Below are positions 1 through 8,451 of a stretch of DNA of 64,000 nt, in pieces. Origin of the DNA: Croceibacterium sp. TMG7-5b_MA50 (GTDB lineage: Bacteria > Pseudomonadota > Alphaproteobacteria > Sphingomonadales > Sphingomonadaceae). A program made the translations under genes and the position numbers. The DNA is taken from positions 1 through 64,000 of the forward strand of contig NZ_CP156082.1 of NCBI RefSeq assembly GCF_039830145.1. Direction: 5' to 3'. The notes beneath the pieces are model-generated. The model did not search any database. It had not been told where the DNA came from and worked only from the letters and a program-made list of their open reading frames with translations. Position 1 is the stretch's first letter, and every line of letters begins with the position of its first letter.

Positions 1-1485
1 ATGATCAGGATGGGACCGCAGGCAGGCCGCGCGACGGGTGCGGCCGACCGGGCGGCGAGCGGGAGAGACGCGGTGGAGGATGCCGAGGCGGTGGCGCTGG
101 CGGCGGACTGGGCCGACATCGTCTCCGGCCTGCGCAAGGATCTGGGGCACCAGCTGTTTACGCAATGGATTCGTCCGATCGAGCTTGGCCCGCTATGCAA
201 GGCGACCGGCACGCTGGACCTGTACCTGCCGACCGAATTCTCCGCCAACTGGGTGCAGGACCGCCTGCAGGACCGGCTGGCGCTCGCCTGGAAGATTGCC
301 CGCGCCGAGGTGCGGACCGTGCGGATCGCGGTCCATCCGGGCCGGCGCAAGGCGGCCGACCTGGAGCTGCGCACCGGCGAGGACGGCCTGGGCCATCGCG
401 CTGCCAATGACGGCCTGCGTCTGGTCACCCCCACCATTCCGGAAGAGCCGACGACCAACGCCCCGGTCGGACTCGATCCCACGCTGACCTTCGCCGCCTT
501 CGTCACCGGCACCGCCAACATCCTGGCGCGCAACGCGGCTGAGCGCATGGCGGCGGCGGAGCAGCCGCAGTTCTCGCCCCTGTATCTCAAGGCCGCGACG
601 GGGCAGGGCAAGACGCACCTGCTGCACGCGATCGGCCATGCCTTCACCCAGACCCATCCGCGCGGGCGCATCTTCTACTGCTCCGCCGAGCGGTTCATGG
701 TCGACTTCGTCCAGGCGCTGAAGAGCGGTGAGATGATGGCGTTCAAGACCCGGCTGCGCGGGTTCGACCTGCTGCTGGTGGACGACCTCCAGTTCATCAT
801 CGGCAAAGCCAGTGCGCAGGAGGAACTGCTCTACACGATCGACGCGCTGCTGGCAGAGGGCAAGCGGCTGGTCTTCGCCGCCGACCGGGCGCCGCAGGCG
901 CTGGACGGCGTGGAGCCGCGCCTGCTGAGCCGGCTGTCGATGGGCCTCGTCGCCGATATCCAGCCGGCGGACATCGAACTGCGCCGCCAGATCCTCCATT
1001 CCAAGCTGGCCCGCTTCGCGCCGCTGGCCGTGCCGGAGGATGTGATCGAGTTCCTCAGCCGCACGATCAGCCGCAATGTGCGCGAGCTGGTGGGCGGGCT
1101 GCACAAGCTGATCGCCTACGCCCAGCTGACCGGGCAGGACGTGTCGCTGCAGCTGGCGGAAGACCAGCTGACCGACATCCTGTCAGCCAATCGCAAGCGG
1201 ATCACCATCGACGAGATCCAGCGCACGGTCTGTTCCTTCTACCGGATCGACCGCAGCGAGATGGCGAGCAAGCGCCGGGCGCGGGCGGTGGTGCGGCCGC
1301 GGCAGGTGGCGATGTACCTCGCCAAGGTGCTGACGCCGCGCTCCTATCCGGAGATCGGCCGCAAGTTCGGCGGGCGGGACCATTCGACGGTGATCCACGC
1401 TGTGCGCCTGATCGAGGATCTGCGCGCCCGCGATGCCGAGATGGACGGCGACGTGCGCAGCCTGCTGCGGCAACTGGAAGACTGA
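1..1485 (+). CDS. dnaA: Chromosomal replication initiator DnaA
   Basis: Initiates chromosome replication by binding DnaA boxes and melting oriC in an ATP-dependent manner. The 494-residue product has an N-terminal domain I (about 35-110), a linker, and an AAA+ core. The core has a Walker A at 198-206 (AATGQGKTH), a Walker B around 257-265 (LLLVDDLQF) and a sensor/box VII region near 305-317. The C-terminal DNA-binding signature around 432-470 contains YPEIGRKFGGRDHSTVIHA. The P-loop is slightly unlike the common GxxGxGKTH form but keeps GKT. The window begins on its ATG. A second ATG at codon 4 is possible, and the upstream region cannot be seen. Confidence 0.97.
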   Translation: MIRMGPQAGRATGAADRAASGRDAVEDAEAVALAADWADIVSGLRKDLGHQLFTQWIRPIELGPLCKATGTLDLYLPTEFSANWVQDRLQDRLALAWKIARAEVRTVRIAVHPGRRKAADLELRTGEDGLGHRAANDGLRLVTPTIPEEPTTNAPVGLDPTLTFAAFVTGTANILARNAAERMAAAEQPQFSPLYLKAATGQGKTHLLHAIGHAFTQTHPRGRIFYCSAERFMVDFVQALKSGEMMAFKTRLRGFDLLLVDDLQFIIGKASAQEELLYTIDALLAEGKRLVFAADRAPQALDGVEPRLLSRLSMGLVADIQPADIELRRQILHSKLARFAPLAVPEDVIEFLSRTISRNVRELVGGLHKLIAYAQLTGQDVSLQLAEDQLTDILSANRKRITIDEIQRTVCSFYRIDRSEMASKRRARAVVRPRQVAMYLAKVLTPRSYPEIGRKFGGRDHSTVIHAVRLIEDLRARDAEMDGDVRSLLRQLED

Positions 1486-1508
1486 TCGCGCCGCCCCACA
1501 TACCTGCA

Positions 1509-2258
1509 ATGCTGGAACCCGATCGCCTGCAGCGCTTCGCGCGCCATATCGTGCTGCCTGAGCTGGGCGGCGTGGGTCAGCAGCGGCTGGCCGATGCGCG
1601 CGTGGTGCTGATCGGGCTGGGCGGAATCGGCAGCCCGGCGCTGCAATACCTCGCCGGTGCCGGGATCGGGCACCTGCTGCTGGTGGATGACGACCGCGTC
1701 GATCCCACCAACCTGCAACGCCAGACCATCTATACCGAGCGGGATGTCGGCCATTTGAAGGTGGTCGGGGCCAAGCGCTGGACCACCAACTTCGACGCGG
1801 CGCTCGACATCGAGCTGAGTGACGAGCGGATCAGCCGTGACAATGCCGGGGCGCTGGTAGCCGGTGCCGATCTGGTGGTGGACGGGTGCGACAACTTCGC
1901 CACCCGGCTGGCCGTGTCGGACGCCTGCGTTGCGGCCGGCGTGCCGCTGCTGAGTGCGGCCGTCGGGCGGTTCCAGGGGCAGGTGGCGGCCTTCAAAGGC
2001 GCCCCCTGCTACCGCTGCTTCGTGGGCGATGCCTTCGATGCGGAGGATTGCGACACCTGCGCCGCCGACGGCATGCTGGGGGCGATGGCCGGGTGGGTCG
2101 GCACCTTCGCCGCATTGCAGGCGGTGCGTATCCTGACGGGCACGATGGGCGACCCGCAATGGGGCCGGCTGCACCTGCTGGATGGGCTGGCGCCGGGGAT
2201 GCGCAGCATCGCCATCGCCGCCGATCCGGGCTGCTCCGCCTGCGGCGCTGCGCGCTGA
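1509..2258 (+). CDS. HesA/MoeB/ThiF-family adenylyltransferase
   Basis: E1-like enzyme of the MoeB/ThiF/HesA family. These enzymes adenylate the C-terminal glycine of small sulfur carriers such as MoaD or ThiS. The 249-residue protein shows the nucleotide-binding GLGGIGS (36-42), the DDDRVDPTNLQRQ region (60-72), and two zinc-type Cys pairs, C167/C170 and C242/C245. The segment GMLGAMAGWVGT follows C184, the position of the MoeB semi-conserved cysteine. It starts 23 bases after dnaA. The substrate carrier cannot be told from the sequence. MoeB is plausible because the window also carries modABC, but ThiF-like function is not excluded. Confidence 0.88.
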   Translation: MLEPDRLQRFARHIVLPELGGVGQQRLADARVVLIGLGGIGSPALQYLAGAGIGHLLLVDDDRVDPTNLQRQTIYTERDVGHLKVVGAKRWTTNFDAALDIELSDERISRDNAGALVAGADLVVDGCDNFATRLAVSDACVAAGVPLLSAAVGRFQGQVAAFKGAPCYRCFVGDAFDAEDCDTCAADGMLGAMAGWVGTFAALQAVRILTGTMGDPQWGRLHLLDGLAPGMRSIAIAADPGCSACGAAR

Positions 2259-2280
2259 AAGTTGACACTAACTTGACACC
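2259..2280 (+). repeat. 22-bp tandem TTGACAC element, copy 1
   Basis: Begins directly after the stop of the MoeB/ThiF-like gene and holds two TTGACAC units four bases apart. The same 22 bases with a single mismatch occur in the opposite orientation at 47243-47264. The 120 bases that follow, up to the end of cobB, show no convincing gene and only a short GC hairpin. The role is unknown; a regulator operator or a promoter is possible because TTGACA matches a -35 consensus. Confidence 0.6.
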
Positions 2281-2400
2281 TGAATCGGCCCGCCGGCCGA
2301 CGCGTTAATGTGCCCGTGAACCGGCGAAACGTGAGATGCGGTGGGACAAGGCATGGCATGGGCCTGCCATGACAGAGGTGAGCGATGTAGGACAGCGGCG

Positions 2401-3102
2401 CTATCGTCGCAGCACCCCAGCCACCCAGTCCGGCACCAGCACGCTGGCAGGACCGAGGCGCGTCTCGTCGAACAGGCGCGAGCCGAGGCTGCGATCGAGG
2501 TTCAGCTCCAGCGTCGCCGCGCCGGCGTCCCGCGCGGCCTGCACGAAGCCGGCGGCGGGGTAGACCGCGCCCGACGTGCCGATGGAGACGAACAGGTCCG
2601 CATCGGCCAGCGCGGCGAAGATGCGGTCCATTTCATACGGCATCTCCCCAAACCAGACGATATCGGGCCGGAGGGCCGGGGACCCGCAGGCCGGGCACGG
2701 CGGATCGCCCGACAGCGATGCCGTCCAGCGGTGCCGCGTGTTGCAGGCGGTGCACCACGCCGACAGCGCCTCCCCATGCATGTGCAGCACGCGCGCGGCG
2801 CCTGCCCGTTCGTGCAGATCGTCGATGTTCTGGGTCACGATCAGCAGTTCGCCAGTCCACTCCCGGTCCAGCCGCGCCAGCGCCGCGTGCGCGGGGTTCG
2901 GTTCCGCCGCCAGGACCGCCGCGCGGCGCAGGTCGTAGAAGCGCTGCACCAGCGCCGGGTCGCGGGCGAAGGCCTCGGGCGTCGCCACATCCTCCACCCG
3001 GTGATCTTCCCACAGCCCATCCTCCGCCCGGAAGGTGGCGAGGCCGGACTCGGCGCTGATCCCGGCGCCGGTCAGGATCACGATGTTGCGAATGGCTGTC
3101 AT
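2401..3102 (-). CDS. cobB: NAD-dependent protein deacylase, sirtuin (CobB-type)
   Basis: Sirtuin that removes acyl groups from lysines using NAD. The 233-residue form starting MTAIRNIVILTGAG has the GAGIS NAD motif (12-16), TQNIDDLH (90-97), catalytic H109, and a zinc site from C117, C120, C136 and C139. Y56 and R59 in FYDLRR match the Tyr/Arg pair that lets class III sirtuins (E. coli CobB, SIRT5) act on succinyl- and malonyl-lysine. The start at 3102 fits the family best; an ATG at 3111 and a TTG at 3138 are in frame upstream. It is divergent from dapB with almost no space between them. Confidence 0.93.
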   Translation of the reverse strand: MTAIRNIVILTGAGISAESGLATFRAEDGLWEDHRVEDVATPEAFARDPALVQRFYDLRRAAVLAAEPNPAHAALARLDREWTGELLIVTQNIDDLHERAGAARVLHMHGEALSAWCTACNTRHRWTASLSGDPPCPACGSPALRPDIVWFGEMPYEMDRIFAALADADLFVSIGTSGAVYPAAGFVQAARDAGAATLELNLDRSLGSRLFDETRLGPASVLVPDWVAGVLRR

Positions 3103-3137
3103 GGTCGCCATGAAGCACGGGCAAGGGAGGGACGGCA

Positions 3138-3866
3138 ATGGCGCGGATCGGCATCATCGGCAGCGGCGGACGCATGGGGCAGGCGCTCGCCCGCGCGATC
3201 GAGGTCGCGGGGCACGAGCTTGCGGGCGGCACGGACCGCGGCGAGGACCCGGCCCGGCTGGCCGATGCGAGCGATGCGCTGGTCGACTTCTCCGTACCCG
3301 CGGCGCTGGAGGCGAACATCCACGCGGCGGTCGGCGCGGGCGTGCCGATCCTGATCGGCACCACCGGGCTGGAGCCGGTGCATCACGCCCTGATCGAGAG
3401 CGCGGCGGGGGCGATCCCGGTGCTGCAGACCGGCAATACCTCGCTTGGCGTCACGCTGCTGGCGCATCTGGTGCAGGAGGCGGCCGCGCGACTGGGGCCG
3501 GACTGGGACGTGGAGGTGCTGGAGATGCACCACCGCATGAAGGTCGATGCGCCCAGCGGCACCGCGCTGCTGCTGGGCGAGGCGGCGGCGGCGGGGCGGG
3601 GGATCGATCTCGCCGAGCACAGCGAGCGCGGGCGGGACGGGCATACCGGCGCGCGCGCATCGGGCGCGATCGGCTTCGCCGCCCTGCGCGGCGGCACCGT
3701 GGCGGGGGAGCACAGCGTGATCCTGGCGGGCGAGCATGAGCGCATCGTGCTGTCGCACAGTGCGGAGGACCGGATGATCTTCGCCCATGGCGCGATCCGC
3801 GGCGCCGGCTGGCTGATCGGGCAGCCTGCGGGCCGGTATTCCATGGCGCAGGTACTGGGCATTTGA
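3138..3866 (+). CDS. dapB: 4-hydroxy-tetrahydrodipicolinate reductase
   Basis: NAD(P)H-dependent reductase of the diaminopimelate/lysine pathway, converting 4-hydroxy-tetrahydrodipicolinate to tetrahydrodipicolinate. It is 242 residues long, with the nucleotide motif GIIGSGGRMG (5-14), GTTG at 74-77, and the signature EMHHRMKVDAPSGTA (129-143) holding the catalytic His pair and Lys. A GGGAGG ribosome site precedes the ATG. Its stop overlaps the TTG start of nth, so the two are probably co-transcribed. dapE, another gene of the pathway, lies about 19 kb away. Confidence 0.96.
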   Translation: MARIGIIGSGGRMGQALARAIEVAGHELAGGTDRGEDPARLADASDALVDFSVPAALEANIHAAVGAGVPILIGTTGLEPVHHALIESAAGAIPVLQTGNTSLGVTLLAHLVQEAAARLGPDWDVEVLEMHHRMKVDAPSGTALLLGEAAAAGRGIDLAEHSERGRDGHTGARASGAIGFAALRGGTVAGEHSVILAGEHERIVLSHSAEDRMIFAHGAIRGAGWLIGQPAGRYSMAQVLGI

Positions 3867-4543
3867 AGCGCGACCAGATCTTCGAGTTCTTCCGCCGGCT
3901 GGCCGAGAATGACCCCGACCCGGTCACCGAACTGGAATACGGCAATACCTACCAGCTGCTCGTCGCCGTGGTGCTGAGCGCGCAGGCGACCGATGCCGGT
4001 GTCAACAAGGCGACCCGCGCTTTGTTCAAGGAGGTAACCACGCCGGAGCAGATGCTGGCGCTGGGCGAGGACGGGCTGAAGGCGCACATCAAGACCATCG
4101 GCCTGTTCAACGCCAAGGCGGCGAACGTGATGATCCTGTCGCGGCAATTGGTGCAGCGGCATGGGGGCGAGGTGCCGCAGACCATGGACGAACTCGTCGC
4201 GTTGGCGGGCGTGGGGCGCAAGACCGCCAATGTGGTGCTGAACTGCGCCTTCGGGGCGGAAACCTTCGCGGTGGACACCCATGTGTTCCGCGTGGGCAAT
4301 CGCACGGGTCTGGCGCGGGGCAAGACGCCGGAGGCGGTCGAGGCGAAGCTGGAGAAGCGGGTGCCGCAGCCGTTCCGCCGCAATGCCCATCATTGGCTGA
4401 TCCTGCACGGCCGCTACACCTGCAAGGCGCGTCTGCCCGAATGCTGGCGGTGCCCGGTGACCGATCTGTGCGCCTACCGCCCCAAGGTGCTGGAACGGCC
4501 GGCAAAGCGCCCCGTTGGCAAGGGTGTGGCGCAGGCCGCCTGA
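3863..4543 (+). CDS. nth: Endonuclease III
   Basis: DNA glycosylase/AP lyase that removes oxidised pyrimidines in base excision repair. The 226-residue product has the helix-hairpin-helix LAGVGRKTANVV with catalytic K120, catalytic D138 in VDTHVFRV, and the [4Fe-4S] ligands C187, C194, C197 and C203 (spacing 6-2-5). It starts with TTG, overlapping the TGA of dapB; no later in-frame start keeps the conserved N terminus. Length and motifs match E. coli Nth closely. Confidence 0.97.
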   Translation: MKRDQIFEFFRRLAENDPDPVTELEYGNTYQLLVAVVLSAQATDAGVNKATRALFKEVTTPEQMLALGEDGLKAHIKTIGLFNAKAANVMILSRQLVQRHGGEVPQTMDELVALAGVGRKTANVVLNCAFGAETFAVDTHVFRVGNRTGLARGKTPEAVEAKLEKRVPQPFRRNAHHWLILHGRYTCKARLPECWRCPVTDLCAYRPKVLERPAKRPVGKGVAQAA

Positions 4544-4570
4544 CGCCCCGCCGCAGCCGGAGACCTGCCG

Positions 4571-4990
4571 ATGCGACCGCTTGCCCTGTCATCCCTGCTG
4601 CTCCTTGCCGCATGTACGGTGGCGGAGGATGCCGCGACTGGAACGGCGGCCGATGCCGATGATGTGCCCGCCGCCCGCGTGCTCGGCCCGGGTGAGCGGT
4701 GCCTGCAGGCCAGCCTGATCCAGAATACCGATGTGCAGGGCGCGCAGGTGATCGATTTCCGTATGCGCGACGGGCGCACCTTTCGCAGCACCCTGCCGGC
4801 ATCATGCCCCGGGCTCGCGTTCGAGCAGCGCATTGCCTACGACGTCAGCGTCGGCCGGCTCTGTCATACGGACACGGTCACCGTGCTGCACTGGGGTGGC
4901 GGTAATACGGTACCCGGCGCGCGCTGCCGTCTGGGCGAGTTCGTGCCGGTCGAACTGATCGAACCGGACCGGGACGGCACGCTGGACTGA
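4571..4990 (+). CDS. Small lipoprotein, DUF6491-like
   Basis: Predicted lipoprotein of 139 residues. A short hydrophobic signal ends in LLAAC with the lipidated cysteine at position 15. The mature part has several cysteines (RCL, SCPGLAF, RLCHTD, ARCRLG) and a motif like RDGRTFRSTLPASCPGL, which resembles the DUF6491 lipoproteins common in sphingomonads. Function is unknown. It follows nth by 27 bases and may be read with it. The family assignment is by motif likeness only. Confidence 0.72.
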   Translation: MRPLALSSLLLLAACTVAEDAATGTAADADDVPAARVLGPGERCLQASLIQNTDVQGAQVIDFRMRDGRTFRSTLPASCPGLAFEQRIAYDVSVGRLCHTDTVTVLHWGGGNTVPGARCRLGEFVPVELIEPDRDGTLD

Positions 4991-5052
4991 GGGTGGCCCT
5001 GCTTGGCGGACGGCGAGATCGGCGCTAAGGGCCGCGTTTCCGGTCAGGCACC

Positions 5053-6060
5053 ATGAACAACGATTTGGCACATCCAAACGGCGGCGAGCGGTCGCCCCTA
5101 ACCGTCGCAGAGACGGCCAGCCTGACCGCGCGGATCACCTGGCTGTCCGTCGGGGTGGGCGGTACGCTGATGCTGGTCAAGGCGGGCGCCTGGTGGGTCA
5201 GCGGGTCGGTCGCGCTGCTCGCCTCCGCCGCCGATTCGGCGCTGGACTTCGTGGCGGCGCTGGTGACGTTCTGGGCGGTGCGCGTCGCCGTGCTGCCCGC
5301 TGACGCGGAACATCGTTACGGCCATGGCAAGGCGGAGGCATTCGCCAGCCTGCTGCAGGCCGGCCTTGTCTTCGCCTCCGCCGCACTGGTCGGGCAGCAG
5401 GCGATCCATCACCTGCTGGAACCGCAAGCCGTGGCGGCGGAAGGGCTGGGCGTCCTGGTCATGGCGCTGTCGATGGGGCTGACGCTGGCGCTGGTGCAGG
5501 CGCAGGCGCGGGTGATCGCGCGGACGAGTTCGGTCGCCATCAAGGGGGACCGGGCGCATTACCTGGCCGATCTGGTGTCCAATGCCGCCGCCATGGTCGG
5601 TCTGGCGCTGGCGCAGGTCACTGGTAATACGCGCTGGGATGCGCTGGCGGCGCTGCTGGTGGCGGCCTGGCTGGTGAAGGGCGCGGTCGAGGTGCTGCGC
5701 GCCGCGGCCAACGAGCTGCTGGACCGGGAGGTCGACGATGCGGAGCGCGAGGCGCTGCTGGCATTGGCGCTGGACGATCCGCAGGTGATGGGCGTCCACC
5801 AGTTCCGGTCGCGCCGGTCGGGACCGATCCTGCACGTGCAGATGCATATGGAACTGGAGCCGACCCAGCCGCTGATCGCCGCGCACGACGTGGTCGAGGC
5901 GGCGGAGCGGCGCATCCTGGCCGCGTTTCCCGGTGTGGACCTGGTGATCCATGCCGACCCGTTCGGCCATTCCGAAGACCATGACGAGGATTTCGACGGG
6001 CTGACAGTGGGTCATGCCGCCGACCGGGTGGTCAATCCGAAGGCGCGTTCCGGGCGGTAG
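5053..6060 (+). CDS. Cation diffusion facilitator family transporter
   Basis: Proton-coupled exporter of divalent metal cations (FieF/CzcD-like) in the inner membrane. The 335-residue protein has about six membrane segments. The metal-site motif in helix 2 is D61-x3-D65, followed by HRYGHGKAE (87-95), with H169-x3-D173 in helix 5. The C-terminal cytoplasmic domain contains VHQFRSRRSGP and VIHADP. The Asp/His combination at the metal site fits zinc or iron, but the substrate cannot be fixed. Its 3' end overlaps the convergent thiD by 29 bases. Confidence 0.92.
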   Translation: MNNDLAHPNGGERSPLTVAETASLTARITWLSVGVGGTLMLVKAGAWWVSGSVALLASAADSALDFVAALVTFWAVRVAVLPADAEHRYGHGKAEAFASLLQAGLVFASAALVGQQAIHHLLEPQAVAAEGLGVLVMALSMGLTLALVQAQARVIARTSSVAIKGDRAHYLADLVSNAAAMVGLALAQVTGNTRWDALAALLVAAWLVKGAVEVLRAAANELLDREVDDAEREALLALALDDPQVMGVHQFRSRRSGPILHVQMHMELEPTQPLIAAHDVVEAAERRILAAFPGVDLVIHADPFGHSEDHDEDFDGLTVGHAADRVVNPKARSGR

Positions 6061-6802
6061 CCCCGGCGAACAGGCCCAGCGGCCCGTTGCCGCCGCCGAG
6101 CCCTGGCGCGGCGAGCAGCGCGCGGCGGACAAAGGCCCGCGCCTCCACCGCGGCAGCTTCCAGCGGCAGGCCACGGCCGAGCAGCGTGGCGAGCGCGCTG
6201 GCCAGCGTGCAGCCGGTGCCGTGCGTGTGGAGGGTGACGATCCGCTCGTCATGCCAGGCGATGTCCGGATGACCGGGCTGCACCAGACGGTCCTCGATCA
6301 TGTCGCCCGCTGCGTCGCCACCCTTGGCCAGATAGCTCACGTTGCGGGCCGTCATCCCCGCCGCGCCGCCGAGCGCCGCCAGTTCGGGCACGTTGGGGGT
6401 GGTCACGGTGGCGAGGCGCATCAGCCGTTCGAAGGCGGCGATGGTGTCGGTATCGGCCAGGATCGCGCCGGTGGTCGCCACCATGACCGGGTCGAACACG
6501 ACCGGCAGGCCGCTGCCTTCCAGCCGGTCGGCGACGGCGTGGGCGATGGCGGGGCTGCCCAGCATGCCGATCTTCACCGCGTCGGCGCCGATATCGTCCA
6601 GGCAGCTGGCGACCTGCGCCATCACGAAGGCGGCGGGCATCACCTCCACGCCTTGCACGCCCAGCGTGTTCTGCGCCGTCAGCGCGGTGATGGCGCTCAT
6701 GCCGTAGCCGCCCAGCAGGGTGATCGCCTTGAGATCGGCCTGGATGCCGGCGCCGCCGGAGCTGTCGGACCCGGCGATGGTGAGGATGCGCGGCGGCGTC
6801 AT
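6032..6802 (-). CDS. thiD: Bifunctional hydroxymethylpyrimidine kinase/phosphomethylpyrimidine kinase
   Basis: Ribokinase-fold enzyme that phosphorylates hydroxymethylpyrimidine and its monophosphate in thiamine synthesis. The 256-residue protein starts [19 protein letters not shown], the family hallmark, and ends with the HGTGCTLASA anion-hole motif (194-203, C198). The start at 6802 overlaps the stop of the DUF1272 gene, giving the unit glmM > DUF1272 > thiD read leftward. An open frame continues upstream but does not carry family sequence. Confidence 0.95.
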   Translation of the reverse strand: MTPPRILTIAGSDSSGGAGIQADLKAITLLGGYGMSAITALTAQNTLGVQGVEVMPAAFVMAQVASCLDDIGADAVKIGMLGSPAIAHAVADRLEGSGLPVVFDPVMVATTGAILADTDTIAAFERLMRLATVTTPNVPELAALGGAAGMTARNVSYLAKGGDAAGDMIEDRLVQPGHPDIAWHDERIVTLHTHGTGCTLASALATLLGRGLPLEAAAVEARAFVRRALLAAPGLGGGNGPLGLFAGATARNAPSD

Positions 6803-7029
6803 GCGGGCGTGTGGCGCCGGTGGGAGGAGGGGGGATGCGCGTCCAGCCAGCGCTTGGCGCGGGTCGGCCGGTCGGTCAGTTCCCCGCCGCATTCCGGGCA
6901 GCGATCGTCCAGCGCCTCCGCGCACTCCGCGCAATAGGTGCATTCGAAGGAGCAGATGAAGGCGCCGGGCGATTGCGGCGGCAGGTCGGTGCCGCAGCGC
7001 TGGCAATCGGGCCGCATCTCCAGGCTCAT
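6799..7029 (-). CDS. DUF1272 small cysteine-rich protein
   Basis: A 76-residue protein with several CxxC-type pairs ([21 protein letters not shown]), typical of DUF1272 and likely to bind zinc. No function is established for the family. Its ATG overlaps the glmM stop and its stop overlaps the thiD start (ATGA at both junctions), so all three are translationally coupled. The RPTRAKRWL segment after the last Cys pair is a usual family feature. Confidence 0.88.
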   Translation of the reverse strand: MSLEMRPDCQRCGTDLPPQSPGAFICSFECTYCAECAEALDDRCPECGGELTDRPTRAKRWLDAHPPSSHRRHTPA

Positions 7030-8366
7030 GCCGCGGCCGCCCGCACGGCGCCGCAGATCGCGTCCACCACCCGGTCCACCGCGCGGGCATCGTCGCCTTC
7101 GGCCATGACGCGGATCTTCGGCTCCGTGCCCGACTTGCGGATCAGCACCCGGCCGCTGCCGGCGAGCGCAGCCTCCCCATCCCTGATCGCGGCCTGCACC
7201 GATGCGTCGGCCAGCGGGTCGCCGCCGGCGAAGGTCACGTTCTTCAGCACCTGCGGCACCGGATCGAACAGATGCAGCAGGCGGCTCGCCTTCTGGCCCG
7301 TCTGCACCAGCGCGCCCAGCACCTGCAGCGCGGCGATGCAGCCGTCGCCGGTGGTGGCATGATCGGTCAGGATCATGTGGCCCGACTGCTCCCCGCCGAC
7401 ATTGTAGCCGCCGGCACGCATCGCCTCCAGCACATGGCGGTCGCCGACCTTGGTGCGGATCAGTTCCAGATCGTGTCGGGCGAGCAGGCGTTCGAGGCCC
7501 AGATTGCTCATGACGGTCGCCACCACGCCGCCGCCGCGCAGGCTGCCCGCCTCGTTCAGGCGGAGGCCGATCAGGGCCATGATCTGGTCGCCATCGACGG
7601 GTACTCCGCGCTCGTCGATCACGATCAGGCGGTCGGCGTCGCCGTCCAGCGCGATGCCGATGTCGGCCTTCTCGGCGATGACCCGCTGGCGGATAGCGTC
7701 CAGGCTGGTCGATCCGACGCCGTCATTGATGTTGAGGCCGTTGGGCGCGACGCCCATCGCCACCACCTCCGCGCCTAATTCCCAGAACGCCTCCGGCGCG
7801 ACGGTGTAGGCGGCGCCGTGGGCGCAATCGACCACGATCTTCAGCCCGTCGAGCCGGACGTCGCTGGGCAGCGACTGCTTGATAGCATGGATGTAGCGAC
7901 CGCGCGCATCCTCGATCCGGCGGGCGCGGCCGATCGCATCATTGGTGGCGAGCGGCTGGTCCGCCTGCATCGCCGCCTCGATCGCCGCCTCGTCCGCGTC
8001 GGACAGCTTGAAGCCGTCCGGCCCAAATAGCTTGATGCCGTTGTCGGCGTAAGGGTTGTGGCTGGCGGAGATCATGACGCCGAGATCCGCGCGCATCTCC
8101 CGCGCGAGCAGAGCGACGGCGGGGGTGGGCAGGGGGCCGGTCATGATGACGTCCATGCCGACGCTGGTGAACCCGGCGGCGAGCGCGGTTTCCATCATGT
8201 AGCCGGACAGGCGCGTATCCTTGCCGATCACCACCCGGTGCCGGTGGCTGCCGCGCAGGAAGTGGCGGCCGGCGGCCTGGCCCACCTTCATCGCGGTCGC
8301 CGCGTTCAGCAGCGTGCCATTGGCCTGCCCGCGAATACCATCTGTGCCGAAATATGCGCGTTCCAT
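7026..8366 (-). CDS. glmM: Phosphoglucosamine mutase
   Basis: Interconverts glucosamine-6-phosphate and glucosamine-1-phosphate for UDP-GlcNAc and cell wall synthesis. At 446 residues it has the normal length. It starts [13 protein letters not shown], carries the phosphoserine loop [12 protein letters not shown] with catalytic S102, the Mg-binding DGDADR at 241-246, and the sugar-phosphate loop [12 protein letters not shown] near the C terminus. The open frame runs on upstream to about 8954, but that part is a GC shadow antisense to the symporter gene. Confidence 0.97.
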   Translation of the reverse strand: MERAYFGTDGIRGQANGTLLNAATAMKVGQAAGRHFLRGSHRHRVVIGKDTRLSGYMMETALAAGFTSVGMDVIMTGPLPTPAVALLAREMRADLGVMISASHNPYADNGIKLFGPDGFKLSDADEAAIEAAMQADQPLATNDAIGRARRIEDARGRYIHAIKQSLPSDVRLDGLKIVVDCAHGAAYTVAPEAFWELGAEVVAMGVAPNGLNINDGVGSTSLDAIRQRVIAEKADIGIALDGDADRLIVIDERGVPVDGDQIMALIGLRLNEAGSLRGGGVVATVMSNLGLERLLARHDLELIRTKVGDRHVLEAMRAGGYNVGGEQSGHMILTDHATTGDGCIAALQVLGALVQTGQKASRLLHLFDPVPQVLKNVTFAGGDPLADASVQAAIRDGEAALAGSGRVLIRKSGTEPKIRVMAEGDDARAVDRVVDAICGAVRAAAA

Positions 8367-8451
8367 GCCGCTCCATGTACCGGGAGTGATTGTCAGACGG
8401 GACCGTCCATGCCGCTTGCACAAGGCATTGTCACGCCTACAGAATGGCGCG

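Noticed and set aside
1486-1508. Origin of replication or DnaA boxes next to dnaA.
   Set aside because: Only 23 bases separate dnaA from the next gene and no TTATCCACA-like box was seen. The origin, if linked to dnaA, would be upstream of the window.
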